In this document: in pieces, positions 54,748 through 64,000 of the stretch
Layout: every line of letters starts with the position of its first letter
How positions within the stretch are numbered: the stretch's first letter is position 1
NCBI GenBank assembly: GCA_963576725.1
Contig: OY755243.1
Location: forward strand, 39,727,243 to 39,791,242
Source: Azorinus chamasolen
Taxonomy: Eukaryota > Mollusca > Bivalvia > Cardiida > Solecurtidae
DNA length: 64,000 nucleotides
Reading direction: 5' to 3'
Made by a program: the position numbers and the translations under genes
The notes under the pieces: model-generated
Databases searched by the model: none
What the model was told of the DNA's origin: nothing
The model's input: the letters and a program-made list of their open reading frames with translations, nothing else

Positions 54748-56395
54748 CAGTATAACCTTGGTTATCCGACATACCTTCGGACCGCCTGAAATTGTCGGAT
54801 GCATCGGTGTGTCGGTTGTTCAAAATCGGAAGAGAAATATACGAAGACGATAAACATTGACTGTTGATATTTATTTACATTCGGCATGAAACCCGTTAGA
54901 ATCAAATGTTAACATCCTGTACGCTACGTAAATGTTGTAGGAAAAATGAGTGCAGCAATTCTGAAAGTTTATGAAAATAAATGCACACTGGAACTCTGTT
55001 ATACCGAACCGTTTTACTGAAGTATCCGATATCATATAACGCCGGTGGTCTGTGTCACCGAAATATTTTTTTGTGTAAATACCTTATAATATGATTGAAT
55101 ATCGCAATGAAACATACGCCATATTTCACCCCAAACCCTATGTTTCAACCCCATTAGACGGCCAGCAGACAGCCTGGCGGCCCGATTGAAAAGTGTGAAA
55201 ACCCAATACACACTTTCAGATGACTCACATGTCAAAATGGAGGCTGCGCATCGTAACTTTCCGACATTACGGAAATCGTCGATCGAAATATCGTGACCGC
55301 TTCGGAAACTTCCGTTATGTTGGGAAAGTGCGTAGATTGGCCGCGTCAGTGAATTTCGTTATGTCGGAAGTGAACGAAATAAACCAAGCGTTGACATTGG
55401 CCTAAGGGGAAGATTATAATCGATGGCCTGATAATCCTTGCAACTCTTTTACCTGTTAAATGTGCCAATATGGGGTGTTGAGAAGTTTGTGTGCATGTTA
55501 CGTTAATTGCATGGCGTCGGGTGTTTATGTAAAACAAACATCATTAGAAATCTAAACCCTGACTCAGAGCGGGGTTGGAGGTTATATGCTAATGCAGAAA
55601 AGGGTGTGTACTCTTTGACCAATCAAATGCAATTTAAAACTCCAATAAATCACACGCGACATCACATGTAACCTTTCATTTTCTGAAAACGGTGACCTTT
55701 CATTTTTTGAAAACAGCGACAGCCATATTTATTGTTTTAACACAGCAAATTTTAATCGGATTAGGGGTTTGTGACAGGCCCAGAGGCAATTAACATTTTT
55801 CTCCCTTACGCAAAATTTGACATCCTGTCAACAAGTCAGTTTCGTTCGAAATTTCTTTATTTTAGGATGCGGGGGTTTATGTAAGTTTATGTAAGTACCC
55901 AGATAAATATCAGTGTGTATAACAATTTGGATCCAGATGAGACGCCGAGCAATTCTGCATCTCATCTGTATGCAAATTGTTTGCAACAGTTATATCTGAC
56001 TGAACAAGTAAAGTACATTTTATTTCAGATCGAGTTTACGCCTAACATTATTCAAACAACTATACATGTTTTCTATTACATGGATTAAGTGTGTGATCAC
56101 AACGATAATAACCTGTAATTATGGATTTAGCCTGTACCCAAAATGTCGCGGAAGCGATAATTGCTCAGTTATAGGTGGTCCCAATTCAATACAACATCGG
56201 ATACGTAGGTGTGAAAAATGCCGCAATTATCACATTGGGACCTCCAAACAGTGTCGGATAACGGTTACGCGAGGATCCGTAAAACCAAGGTTTTAATGAC
56301 ATAGAACAAAGAAGGAAATGTTCGGGACCAAACATTGCTGTCGGATAGATTAGTTTGTCGGATGCACTAGGTTCCGGATAACCAAGGTTATACTG
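54748..56395. mobile_element. 1.65-kb pogo/Tigger-like non-autonomous element
   Basis: Inverted ends CAGTATAACCTTGGTTATCC and GGATAACCAAGGTTATACTG, flanked by TA (54746-54747, 56396-56397). The interior is more CpG-rich than its flanks and repeats the GTCGGAT theme. It holds a family D core (about 55915-55985). The longest internal frames are under 80 codons, with no transposase motifs. Confidence 0.75.
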
Positions 56396-56397
56396 TA

Positions 56398-56495
56398 TTA
56401 GCAAACAGAGCAGCCCTGATGATAGCTCGCCGGGGAGCCATCTGATCCGGGACTACTCTGTTTGCAAAGGCATGAAAAAGCATTGAAGGAAATGG
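56398..56495. repeat. Family A/G-type MITE, right part
   Basis: GCAAACAGAGCAGCCCTGAT, GGGACTACTCTGTTTGCAAA, AAATGGTTAA; it may be the remnant of the copy at 54518. Confidence 0.5.
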
Positions 56496-56742
56496 TTAAA
56501 CCTTTCCCTGTTCTGTATTTATTCCAAATTCCAATACCTACTGAACATTCAGACAAAATAGTTATAATGAAATATGGAAGAAGGAACATTGTAGCCGTTT
56601 GAGAAAGTAAGGAAACATATCTTTTAACTTCCACTAGCAAACAGAGCTGACCCTGATCAGATGGCTCATATAGGAGCCGTCTGATCTGGGTCTACTCTGT
56701 TTGCAAATGTGTGCAAACATCTTTATATGAAGGAAAGGGTTA
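56496..56742. repeat. Family G MITE
   Basis: CCTTTCCCTGTTCTGTATTT, core TCAGATGGCTCATATAGGAG, GAAGGAAAGGGTTAA. Confidence 0.8.
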
Positions 56743-57230
56743 ATATTCTATATACATGTATACTTATCTTCTATATCATTGCTCCATTGTTACAATTTTT
56801 CCTCAACATAATCTCTATCCTTTGTTAAATTTACTTTTGCTTATCTATTACTAACTTTCTACTTCATTTACTCAACTTCTTATACTCTCCACACTTAACT
56901 TTCTTTATTCCTCTCTATATCCTTACTAACTCACCTTATCATTCATCTTTATCTTCATATGCTTATCCTTCTTTTTAACAATTTGCACAAATAAAAATGA
57001 TGTCTGCTTAAAAAAAGCGACTGAATGAAATTAAAAAAATTATAACACTTGTAGTCATGTCTTACATTTTTTACTTTCTGCACACTAAATGGATCTGGCT
57101 TAGATTTTGCATACTGATTGTTTCAACTAAGTAAAATCTCAATTTAAAACCAGATATGTAATTCTTATTAAAGACAATCATTGTTAATCTTTTGAATGTT
57201 GAATTTTCAGACCAAATCATTGTTTAACTA
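56743..57230. other. Low-repeat, pyrimidine-rich stretch
   Basis: CT-rich on the plus strand from 56770 to 56980; no exon found. Confidence 0.3.
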
Positions 57231-57234
57231 TAGA

Positions 57235-57590
57235 ATCTATTCAGTATGAAAGAGTACAATTTGTAAGTGAATTCTAAATGTCAAACAATGAAGATCCTGA
57301 TCAGAGGGCTCCTCTAGGAGCAATCTGATCTGGGCAGAGCTACAGATAACGGTGCATACTCAAATACTAAAATCGACATTTCTCCTCCAAACCCTATGTT
57401 GTGACAACTCTTTAGAATTGTCTCTTCGAGACGATTATGAGTGGTCACAACATAGGGTTTGGTGGAGAAATAAATAAGTTTTACTTGAAAATATTTTAAT
57501 CTATGCATCTTTATATGGAGCTCTGTCTGGGTATAGTTTTTCGCAAATGCCAGTAGACTTGTCTCCTAGCTGCATTCAAAGGATTAACAC
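57235..57590. repeat. Family H MITE containing a family E hairpin
   Basis: H left part TTCAGTATGAAAGAGTACAA to GAGCAATCTGATCTGGGCAG. The E hairpin (57372-57472, ATTTCTCCTCCAAACCCTAT) follows, then H right part AAATGCCAGTAGACTTGTCT. Confidence 0.65.
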
Positions 57591-57739
57591 ATTTCACTCT
57601 GAGAGCAAACTAAAACAATACATTCATGTTTTATACAGATAAGAGCCTCTAGGATTTGCAATTGCCTGAGCTTAATAAAACAAATGGTCCTGACTGCCTT
57701 CCACTCTGCAGTAACATCACAAGAAATAATCAGGAATAG

Positions 57740-57860
57740 CTTTAACCCTTACAGTGCGGGAAACAAGTCACTAATGTCTTTTGCAAACAGTGCAGTCCCA
57801 GCTGAGAGGGCTCCTAGAAGAGCCCTCTCATCAGTGTCTACACTTTCATGTTACACTTTT
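57740..57860. repeat. Shared-core MITE, partial
   Basis: TTTAACCCTTACAGTGCGGG, GCAAACAGTGCAGTCCCAGC, GCCCTCTCATCAGTGTCTAC. Confidence 0.5.
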
Positions 57861-57869
57861 CTTTAGAAA

Positions 57870-58340
57870 AATCCTTAAATATTCACCGTAAGCTTGACCC
57901 GTTTTAATTTTGGAATAGTCCATTCGAAATATTAGCATTGTTAGGGTTTAAACAGGAATTTGTCATAGCTTTAAAATCTCCCTTCTTGAAGACATTGCCA
58001 TGATGAATTAATGGGTTTATAATTATTATTACTGTGTCGAAAACTATGAATGAAATTTCACAAATATCAACTTTGGGTTTTGAATCTTAAATATTTTTAA
58101 TATCTTCATGAGTTTTCTCCCATATTGATGACTGATTGACATGGCTTTGTGGCAGGAGTAGACAAGTAAAACCTCTGCTGCTATGATTGCACTCGGCCCA
58201 TCTGTATACACTATAGAATATAGATTAGATTTTCTTTCTACATGGTATCTTACACAGTGAAATAACTTCCATTTCAACACTGTATTAATGTAACAAACTG
58301 GAATGTTAATTTCCCCTACTGGTTCCATTATGCTAAGCTG
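57870..58340 (-). other. Probable 3' UTR start of the SMAP-like gene
   Basis: Low-repeat sequence directly after the stop codon. I see no convincing poly(A) signal near the stop. The transcript end could lie further down, as several low-repeat stretches follow. An AATAAA (complement) at about 48290 is one distant candidate. Confidence 0.3.
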
Positions 58341-58481
58341 CTACTGCCATAGATTGGTGGAGAGAGTGTGTCCAGAGGCTTGATTGCCCCAGCCCTGACC
58401 AGCAGGTATACCATTGGACATCATACCACCTTGCATCTGACCCGACTGGCCAAGTGACATGTTGGACATTTGTTGCTGCAT
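58341..58481 (-). CDS. SMAP-like last coding exon
   Basis: Acceptor AACTGTTTCAG, 46 codons and TAG. It starts MQQQMSNMSLGQSGQMQGG and ends GWGNQASGHTLSTNLWQ. The end motif is the main reason for the SMAP assignment. Confidence 0.75.
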   Translation of the reverse strand: MQQQMSNMSLGQSGQMQGGMMSNGIPAGQGWGNQASGHTLSTNLWQ

Positions 58482-59196
58482 CTGAAACAGTTCAAAATAA
58501 TTTTAGGATGGTGAAATGCTGATTCCAGCAGAAAGTTTAATCCTTGTAGATTTTCTCTACAGTACTAAACTTATAGACAAGCGATCTCGACCACTTTGCA
58601 ATTTGACACTGTGTATTAAATGACATAAAACAAGTGATAGAACCAAAATATCTATAATTGTAAGACATTCGTTAAACCATGGAACCATCTATTACATAAT
58701 CAAACTGAGAAACAAACTGTACAGTAGGAAGGGCAATTTTTTCATACCATGGATCAAAAGAGACCGGTCTAGCCCAAAATATCGGTTATAATCACAGGCA
58801 ACATCCAATGAATTGCCTTGTTTGCTGCTTTTTAATCTCATCAGTTATCTTTAAATGCAAATCCCCTCACTTGAGTAATTAATGTGCCACAATTGGATAT
58901 CGAAATGGCACATTGCGAAACTTGTGAATGGCATAGCCATTTTGACACAACTGGTTCCCGAATAAGTCTTACATGTGCCGATAGAACACAATTTGGAACC
59001 AGCTCCTGATTGCGTATTTCCCGTGTCATCGAGGTTGTATTCCCCCTGATTGGTCAACACACCAAGCCTGACACAGTTATTGTATATCGTATACAGGGCT
59101 ATTAGGATGTCATCATTGCATGTCCTGCATTCTATATCATTTGTTATAGCCGTGCTATCGATCTTTGGTTTTACGTTTAGTTTGGTGGGCTTTTTT

Positions 59197-59233
<37 letters not shown>

Positions 59234-61970
59234 ATGTTGGTATACTGACAAACATTAGAAAGCACCAGCAAACTGAGTGTTCCTTAATTTATATTCATCA
59301 TAAAAGAAGACTGAAACTTTAAAAGTACATACGTTGAAGATTTAGGTCTCATGTGTAAGTTTAGCATTATCAGTCTTTCATCTTTAATTCATACCCTCCT
59401 AGACACTTTTTAGACTCAAAAAACCTCTTTGAATTAATCTACCGAAAAGGAGCATTAACTATTGAAAAGGAGAATTTTAAAGAATTGTGTAGTTTTATCA
59501 CAATGGTTTCAAAGAATGAGTTTTGCAGAGGGTGCAAAGAGGCACCAGTAGGGGAGAATGGATTAATTCCAATAGTACAGGTCGATAGAACTGCTAAGGG
59601 ATCATGCATCTTTGCCAGCTTACCTGCTGGTATTGGGCTGGTTGCATCTGCTGTCCCCCATACATTCCCATCTGACCTTGGGGCATCCTCATAGCCTGCT
59701 GTTGCTGGGGCATTCCCATACCACCTGGACCCATTCCCATGTTTGGCATTGCCATGTTACCCTGGGGCATGCCCATCATTGCCATTTGGTTAGCATACAT
59801 GCCTTGTTGCTGAAAGAAAGAAAAGTACATGCTTACCGGCTACACAGAGAGTATGGAAACAGAATTTAAACATTAGGACAATCCACTAGTATCTCCAGGA
59901 TATTGACTGCACAATTAACTGTAACTTGATTTTGAGAACAGTTATTCTGAAAATGCAATCAAGACTTATAGCAACACATGAGGCAAAAATGAGAGACACA
60001 CAATCATATAGCAACACATGAGGCAAGATTGATAGATCCACTCATATAGCAACACATGAGGCAAGATTGAGAGACACACACTCATATAGCAATACATGAG
60101 GCACAATTGAGAGACACACTCTTATAGCAACACATGAAGCAAGACTGAAAGACACACAAACCATCACATAGCAACAAATGGGACAAGACTGAGAGACAAA
60201 CAGACCATCACAAAACAACACATGGGACAAGATCGAGAGATACACAGATCATTACATATAACCACATGGAACAAGATTGAGAGGCACAGAGACCATTATA
60301 TATCAACACATGGGACAAGATTGAGAGGAACAGAGGCCATCACATAACAACACATGGGACATGACTGAGAGACACATAGACCGTTACATATAAACACATG
60401 GGACAAGATTGTGAGGCACATAGACCATTATATATAAACACATGGGACAAGATTGAGACACACATAGACCATTATATATCAACACATGGGACAAGATTGA
60501 GTGAGTGAGTAAGTTGGATTTTAAGGTCACATAGCGCCGATGAATGAGATGACATGATGATGAGGGATGATTTCAGGAAGATGATTTCAGCTAATCTTAT
60601 TGCTGCAAAGCAGCGCATGGAGTCAAAACCCACCTGCCTTCCTCTTAGTTCTTGGCAGAGGGGATAATCTCTGTCAAATAAACAACAAGAGTGCCAGTGG
60701 CCACAATATACGCCTGTCAAACCAAAACCTTAACCAAAAATTCCAAGCTAAAAAGCATCTTAATTATGTCAAAATGTTAGACAGAGTTATGTACTCTAGC
60801 CTACAGGTGAAGCTTCTGATGGTGAACAAGTGTTATAAGTTTAAAAGCTCAATCTGAAAGGGTTATGTAAATAAGTGGACTTCAACCAAAACCTTAACCA
60901 AAAATTCTAAGTTAAAAAGGGGCATAATTCTGCCAAAATGCTTGACAGAGTTATGTACTCTTGTCTACAGGTGAAGCTTGTGATGGTGAACAAGTGTTCC
61001 AAGTTTAAAAGCTTTATCTCAAAGGGTTATGTAAATAAATGGACTTTAACAAAACCTTAACCAAAAATTCTAAGTTAAAAAGGGGCATAATTTGGTCAAA
61101 ATGCTTGGCAAAGTTATTTACTCTTGCCTACAGGTGAAGGTTGTGACGGTGAACAAGTGTTCCAAGTTTCAAAGCTTTATCACAAAGTGTTATGTAAATA
61201 AGTGGACTTGTTCCACATAAATTGAGGTTAACATTTTTGCTTAACGCAAATGCTAAACGCAAATTCTAAGTCCAATTAAGCGAGCTTGACCTTGGATAAA
61301 CGAGCCGGGACTTGGCAGGCTACTGTAGCATGTCTAGATGCACATTGTGGTTAAATTTGGGAAGGATCCACCAAGCGGAACTTGAGTTAGAGATGTTACA
61401 GACAGACAGATCGGTTAATATTTTTGCTAAACGCAAATTCTAAGTCCAATTGTGTGACCTTGACCTTGGATAAACAAACCGGGACTTGGCAGGCTACTGT
61501 AGAATGTCTAGATAAACATTGTGTTAAAATTTGAGAAGGATCCACCAAGCAGAACTTGAGTTAGAGATGTTACAGATGGACAGATGGACAGACAGACAGA
61601 CAGACAGACAGACAGCGCCATTTTTCAAACGGGCGTATAAAAATTAAGCCCCAGAACCACTGCAAGGTAGGAAGGTCTCTAGGGCAAGATTGAGAGACAC
61701 ATAGACCATCATATATCAACAAATAGGATAAGATTGAGAGACACAGACATGATTACATATCAACACACAGGAAATCTCCAGGGCACTTTGTATCAGGTGA
61801 TGTAAACGGGATAGAAAGGAAAGGGAAAGTTTGAGACAGCACTACCTGCTGCATCTGTATGTTGTTCATCTGCATGACATACATCTGCTGGCTAGCATTC
61901 TGTTGTTGTTGTGGCTGTTGTGGTTGTTGTTGTTGTTGTTGCTGCTGCTGCTGCGGCATGTACATCCCCC
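58341..61970 (-). CDS. SMAP1/2-like ArfGAP, C-terminal part only (three last coding exons)
   Basis: Exons at 61846-61970, 59624-59809 and 58341-58481 (complement) join in phase to encode 149 residues of Met/Gln/Gly-rich sequence ending SGHTLSTNLWQ. Small ArfGAPs SMAP1/SMAP2 have an N-terminal zinc-finger ArfGAP domain, a clathrin-binding box and a Gln/Met-rich tail. As I recall, that tail ends in a TLSxxLWK-like motif and contains QQMYxMQ, which is also visible here. The ArfGAP domain itself would lie upstream of 64000 and cannot be checked, so the name is provisional. Another Met/Gln-rich protein is possible. The gene lies in tandem with BSDC1, about 15 kb upstream of its start. Confidence 0.62.
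59199..59232. repeat. Poly-G tract, 34 bases
   Basis: Preceded by eight T. An intronic run in the SMAP-like gene; the polyglycine/polyproline frames across it are not genes. Confidence 0.95.
59387..59568. repeat. Family B MITE, decayed
   Basis: AATCTACCGAAAAGGAGCAT and TATCACAATGGTTTCAAAGA; the palindrome is deleted, GAGAATGGATTAA end. Confidence 0.7.
59624..59809 (-). CDS. SMAP-like exon, Met/Gly/Gln repeats
   Basis: Acceptor CTTTCTTTCAG, 62 codons in phase 0, donor GTAAGC. It starts QQGMYANQMAMMGMPQGNMA and ends QMQPAQYQQ. The GMG/GMP/MPQ repetition is low complexity. A degenerate family B MITE sits about 55 bp downstream. Confidence 0.75.
59966..60510. repeat. About 40-bp minisatellite, main block
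   Basis: Around 13 copies of ATAGCAACACATGAGGCAAG plus ATTGAGAGACACACACTC, drifting to AACACATGGGACAAGATTGA. Confidence 0.85.
60511..61665 (+). repeat. HP3-like element inserted in the minisatellite
   Basis: The HP3 part (60684-61645) starts AACAAGAGTGCCAGTGGCCA and ACAATATACGCC. It has units with AAAATGCTTGACAGAGTTAT and a GACAGACAGACA tract, and ends AAACGGGCGTATAA. Confidence 0.7.
61678..61775. repeat. About 40-bp minisatellite, remaining block
   Basis: GGGCAAGATTGAGAGACACA and further copies, displaced from the main block by the HP3 insertion. It ends about 70 bp from the exon at 61846. Confidence 0.75.
61846..61970 (-). CDS. SMAP-like exon, polyglutamine segment
   Basis: Acceptor CTTTCAG, 125 nt, phase 1 to 0, donor GTAGTG. 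It encodes GMYMP, ten consecutive Gln, PQQPQQQQ, then NASQQMYVMQMNNIQMQQ. The Gln run uses mixed CAG/CAA codons. Confidence 0.75.
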
Positions 61971-62104
61971 CTGAAAGAAGAAAAAGTCGCTATTCATTTA
62001 CCCGGTATTTATGCGGGAAAGCATGTAGTTAACCTTTATGTTCTAAACACTTAACCCTTCTTATGTTATCAAACATGATGTCAGCTGAAAAATTCACTGC
62101 AATC

Positions 62105-62738
62105 ATTTGTACAAGAGTACTGCATACGGTACATGATATGCCCACATGCAAACTTTCTTTGATTCAATATGCCTTATAAGTTGACATTTTCTAATTTGTT
62201 CTTCAGATCTTGATCTCCATATTAAGGTGATATTATATAAAAAAATTTGAAGTGAATATCTTATTAAGTAAAAAAAATTATGGCCATTCTCATATTTGCA
62301 GATTTTCGTAAAAAGCAAGGGCCATAACTCTGTAATGACATATTGAATGAACCTCAAAATCAACTCAGCTTCAGATTTTGTTGCATTTGTGTGAAGTTTC
62401 ATTAATATCCTTTTAATAGTTTTACCAGAAAACAACAGACAAACTAAAAGTACAACCAAAGCAATGAACGCACAAAGTTCAAGGGCCATAACTTTAAAAT
62501 AAAATGACATATCAAAAAACCCACAATATATGTGAACCTCAGAATCGACTCAGCTTCAGATCTTGATGCATTAAACATTTGTGTGAAGTTTCATTAATAT
62601 CCGTCAAATAGTTTTCTGAGAAAACAGCAGACAAACAAAATGTTGACAGGCAAACGAATGAACGTACGAATGAACGAACAGACGGACGGACAGGGTCACG
62701 ACAATATACGACCACCTTCATTAGGTGGGCGTATAACA
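62105..62738 (+). repeat. HP3-like element
   Basis: Two units of about 235 bp with CAACTCAGCTTCAGAT and TTTGTGTGAAGTTTCATTAA; ends ACGGACGGACAGGGTCACGA, ACAATATACGACC and GGTGGGCGTATAAC. Confidence 0.65.
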
Positions 62739-62764
62739 ATACTAGATGGTTTCATTGTGTGAGA

Positions 62765-62850
62765 AACTATTGGCCAAGATGCAAACAGCTTGGATCCTGA
62801 TGAGACGCCCAGTTACTCTATGTCTCATCTGGATCCAAGCGGTGAGTTGA
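62765..62850. repeat. Family D MITE core
   Basis: CAAACAGCTTGGATCCTGAT and CATCTGGATCCAAGCGGTGA arms. Confidence 0.6.
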
Positions 62851-62963
62851 TGCCAGTCAAGATGGGCTTAGTTTGAGAAGGGCTAATGTAAACAGTACAA
62901 TTGTTCAATATGTCCACAACATGCTCAGGCCACTGACAAGGGTCTACACTATTTATTATTCAA

Positions 62964-62985
62964 ACCCCCCACACACACACACACA
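62964..62985. repeat. (CA)n microsatellite
   Basis: ACACACACACACACA following a short C run. Confidence 0.85.
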
Positions 62986-63211
62986 AATTAAACTCTTTCA
63001 CACTGAATGGACTATCACTAAACACTGATGGACCATTCCACTTTAAATATTCAGCATTCAAAACGTAAAGCTACTGCTATACATCTGCTACTACTGTTAC
63101 TAAATCTCTCAATAAGAAATGGTTGTATACACCGTCTTATAGCCACCTGTCACACAATATTGCAGCTGCCAACAGAACAACATATAAAGGTGCACATTCA
63201 AATATTAAAAT

Positions 63212-63315
63212 TCATCATTTCTCCACCAAACCCTATATTGAAATCATTCTATAGAATCGTCTGGACAAGTTAATTCTACACAGTGGTCATTACATAGGAT
63301 TTGGTGGAGAAATAA
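63212..63315. repeat. Family E hairpin
   Basis: ATTTCTCCACCAAACCCTAT and TAGGATTTGGTGGAGAAAT; the middle is decayed. Confidence 0.7.
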
Positions 63316-63349
63316 AGTTACATGTATACTTGTAAATGTTTTAATTTAA

Positions 63350-63560
63350 TCCTTTCCCTGTTCTATGTTTTATATTATGAATTTCAATACCTACTGAATA
63401 TTCATGGATAAAATGCTTTTAATGAAATATGGAAGGTGGAACATTGTATCCATTTTAGAAAGTAAAGAAACAGATCTATCAAATTCCACTAGGAAACTGA
63501 TCAGATGACCATAGGAGCCGTCTGATACGGGTCTACTGTATGCAAATGCGTGAAAACACG
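63350..63560. repeat. Family G MITE, right end lost
   Basis: TTTAATCCTTTCCCTGTTCT, TTCAATACCTACTGAATATT, GATGACCATAGGAGCCGTCT. Confidence 0.7.
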
Positions 63561-63564
63561 TTTT

Positions 63565-63769
63565 CAGTAAAACCACTCTAATGCGACCACCAAAAATGGG
63601 CATAATTCACAGTGGCAAAGGCAGGTGGTAGCTTAATGCAGGATGAAAGTTATGCAGAAAGCTCCTATTGGAGCTTTCTGCATAACTTTCGTCCTGCATT
63701 AAGCAACCACCTGCTTATGAAGACAACCATGTTTGTTCATTAAGTGGTCGCATTAGAGGGGTTTCACTG
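63565..63769. repeat. Family C' (pogo/Tigger-like variant) MITE
   Basis: CAGTAAAACCACTCTAATGC and GCATTAGAGGGGTTTCACTG; core GAAAGCTCCTATTGGAGCTT. Right flank TA; the left base pair reads TT. Confidence 0.8.
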
Positions 63770-63935
63770 TATATGTGTATTAGAGTTGAAACTAATATTA
63801 AAGACACAATATCTATGTTGTGGCTGGTCTGGATCTATACTATTTGCAAAGCCATACAGTATCTTTTCTCATGGGGTTCAAGAGTTTAATCTTTAGCCTG
63901 CTGAGCAAAGTCTACTAGTTAACTTCAGGGTCCCT

Positions 63936-64000
63936 GCTTATAAAACTTTTAGTTGAGTCTGAGAACGTTCTCAAGCATTTGATTGGTCAGATTTGAGCCT
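63936..64000. repeat. 65-bp dispersed sequence, cut by window end
   Basis: Inverted match to 35013-35078 (GACCAATCAAA and TTTTAGTTGAGTCTGAGAA landmarks). Confidence 0.7.

Noticed and set aside
55220..55405. 61-codon Arg-rich ORF (MTHMSKWRLRIVTFRHYGNR)
   Set aside because: Lies inside the pogo-like element in CpG-rich non-coding sequence; too short and without a domain.
59050..59322. Polyglycine ORF and the opposing polyproline ORF
   Set aside because: Caused by the 34-base G run in an intron.

Overview
This window is eukaryotic and almost certainly from a bivalve mollusc, probably a heterodont clam or mussel. The evidence is AT-rich DNA with GT-AG introns, protein-coding exons occupying only about 3% of the sequence, and very dense palindromic MITEs. 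It also carries hairpin-capped tandem-repeat elements (AACAAGAGGGCC... to ...GGTGAGCTAAAAA), which I know from bivalve genomes. The species cannot be fixed from the sequence. There is no bacterial-style operon, CRISPR array or rRNA, and I support no tRNA.

Two protein-coding genes are present, both on the minus strand. The first is a complete BSDC1 (BSD domain-containing protein 1) gene, from a start codon at 42994 to a stop at 2138. I assembled nine coding exons by splice sites, phase and homology: 42975-42994, 38394-38451, 34268-34372, 22707-22871, 13981-14151, 12066-12213, 8060-8701, 4670-4800 and 2138-2161. They sum to 1464 nt (487 codons plus stop) and every junction is in phase. The second is the 3' part of a gene for a Met/Gln/Gly-rich C-terminal tail, resembling small ArfGAPs of the SMAP1/2 type. 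Its last three coding exons are 61846-61970, 59624-59809 and 58341-58481, and its 5' part lies beyond 64000.

Everything else is introns and one intergenic gap (about 43-58 kb) filled with mobile-element debris. I use these family names. A, B, D, F, G, H and I are TTAA-flanked palindromic MITEs with CCC...GGG-type ends (piggyBac-like). C, and a variant C', have CAGTAAAACC...GGTTTTACTG ends in a TA target (pogo/Tigger-like). E is a short hairpin family with TTTCTCC(T/A)CCAAACCC. HP1 is the AACAAGAGGGCC...GAGCTAAAAA element. HP2 is the GTGTCC..GGACAC / ATGCCCC...GGGGCAT element. HP3 is the AACAAGAGCTGTC-type element. Two degenerate non-LTR retrotransposons lie in BSDC1 introns: one with an intact ORF1-like frame plus a broken endonuclease (intron 3), and one reverse-transcriptase fragment (intron 1).

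Layout: 0.3-1.5 kb HP1; 2.1-43.0 kb BSDC1 with introns full of A/B/C/G MITEs; 14.2-15.9 kb a 21-bp satellite containing an 0.8-kb element with 144-bp terminal inverted repeats; 28.8-30.9 kb HP1-like tandem repeats; 30.9-32.5 kb retrotransposon; 32.9-34.2 kb a 27-bp minisatellite; 36.0-38.3 kb HP1/HP2 with a local 660-bp duplication; 40.7-42.2 kb RT relic; 43-58 kb intergenic MITE field with a 1.65-kb pogo-like element at 54.7-56.4 kb; 58.3-64 kb the SMAP-like gene.

The most informative observations are nested insertions that show target-site duplications directly, MITEs ending 7 and 11 bp from BSDC1 splice donors, a chimeric MITE, and minisatellites whose unit resembles a MITE arm. I saw no new multi-gene system. 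Repeat boundaries are read by eye and may be off by several bases except where a TTAA or TA duplication fixes them.
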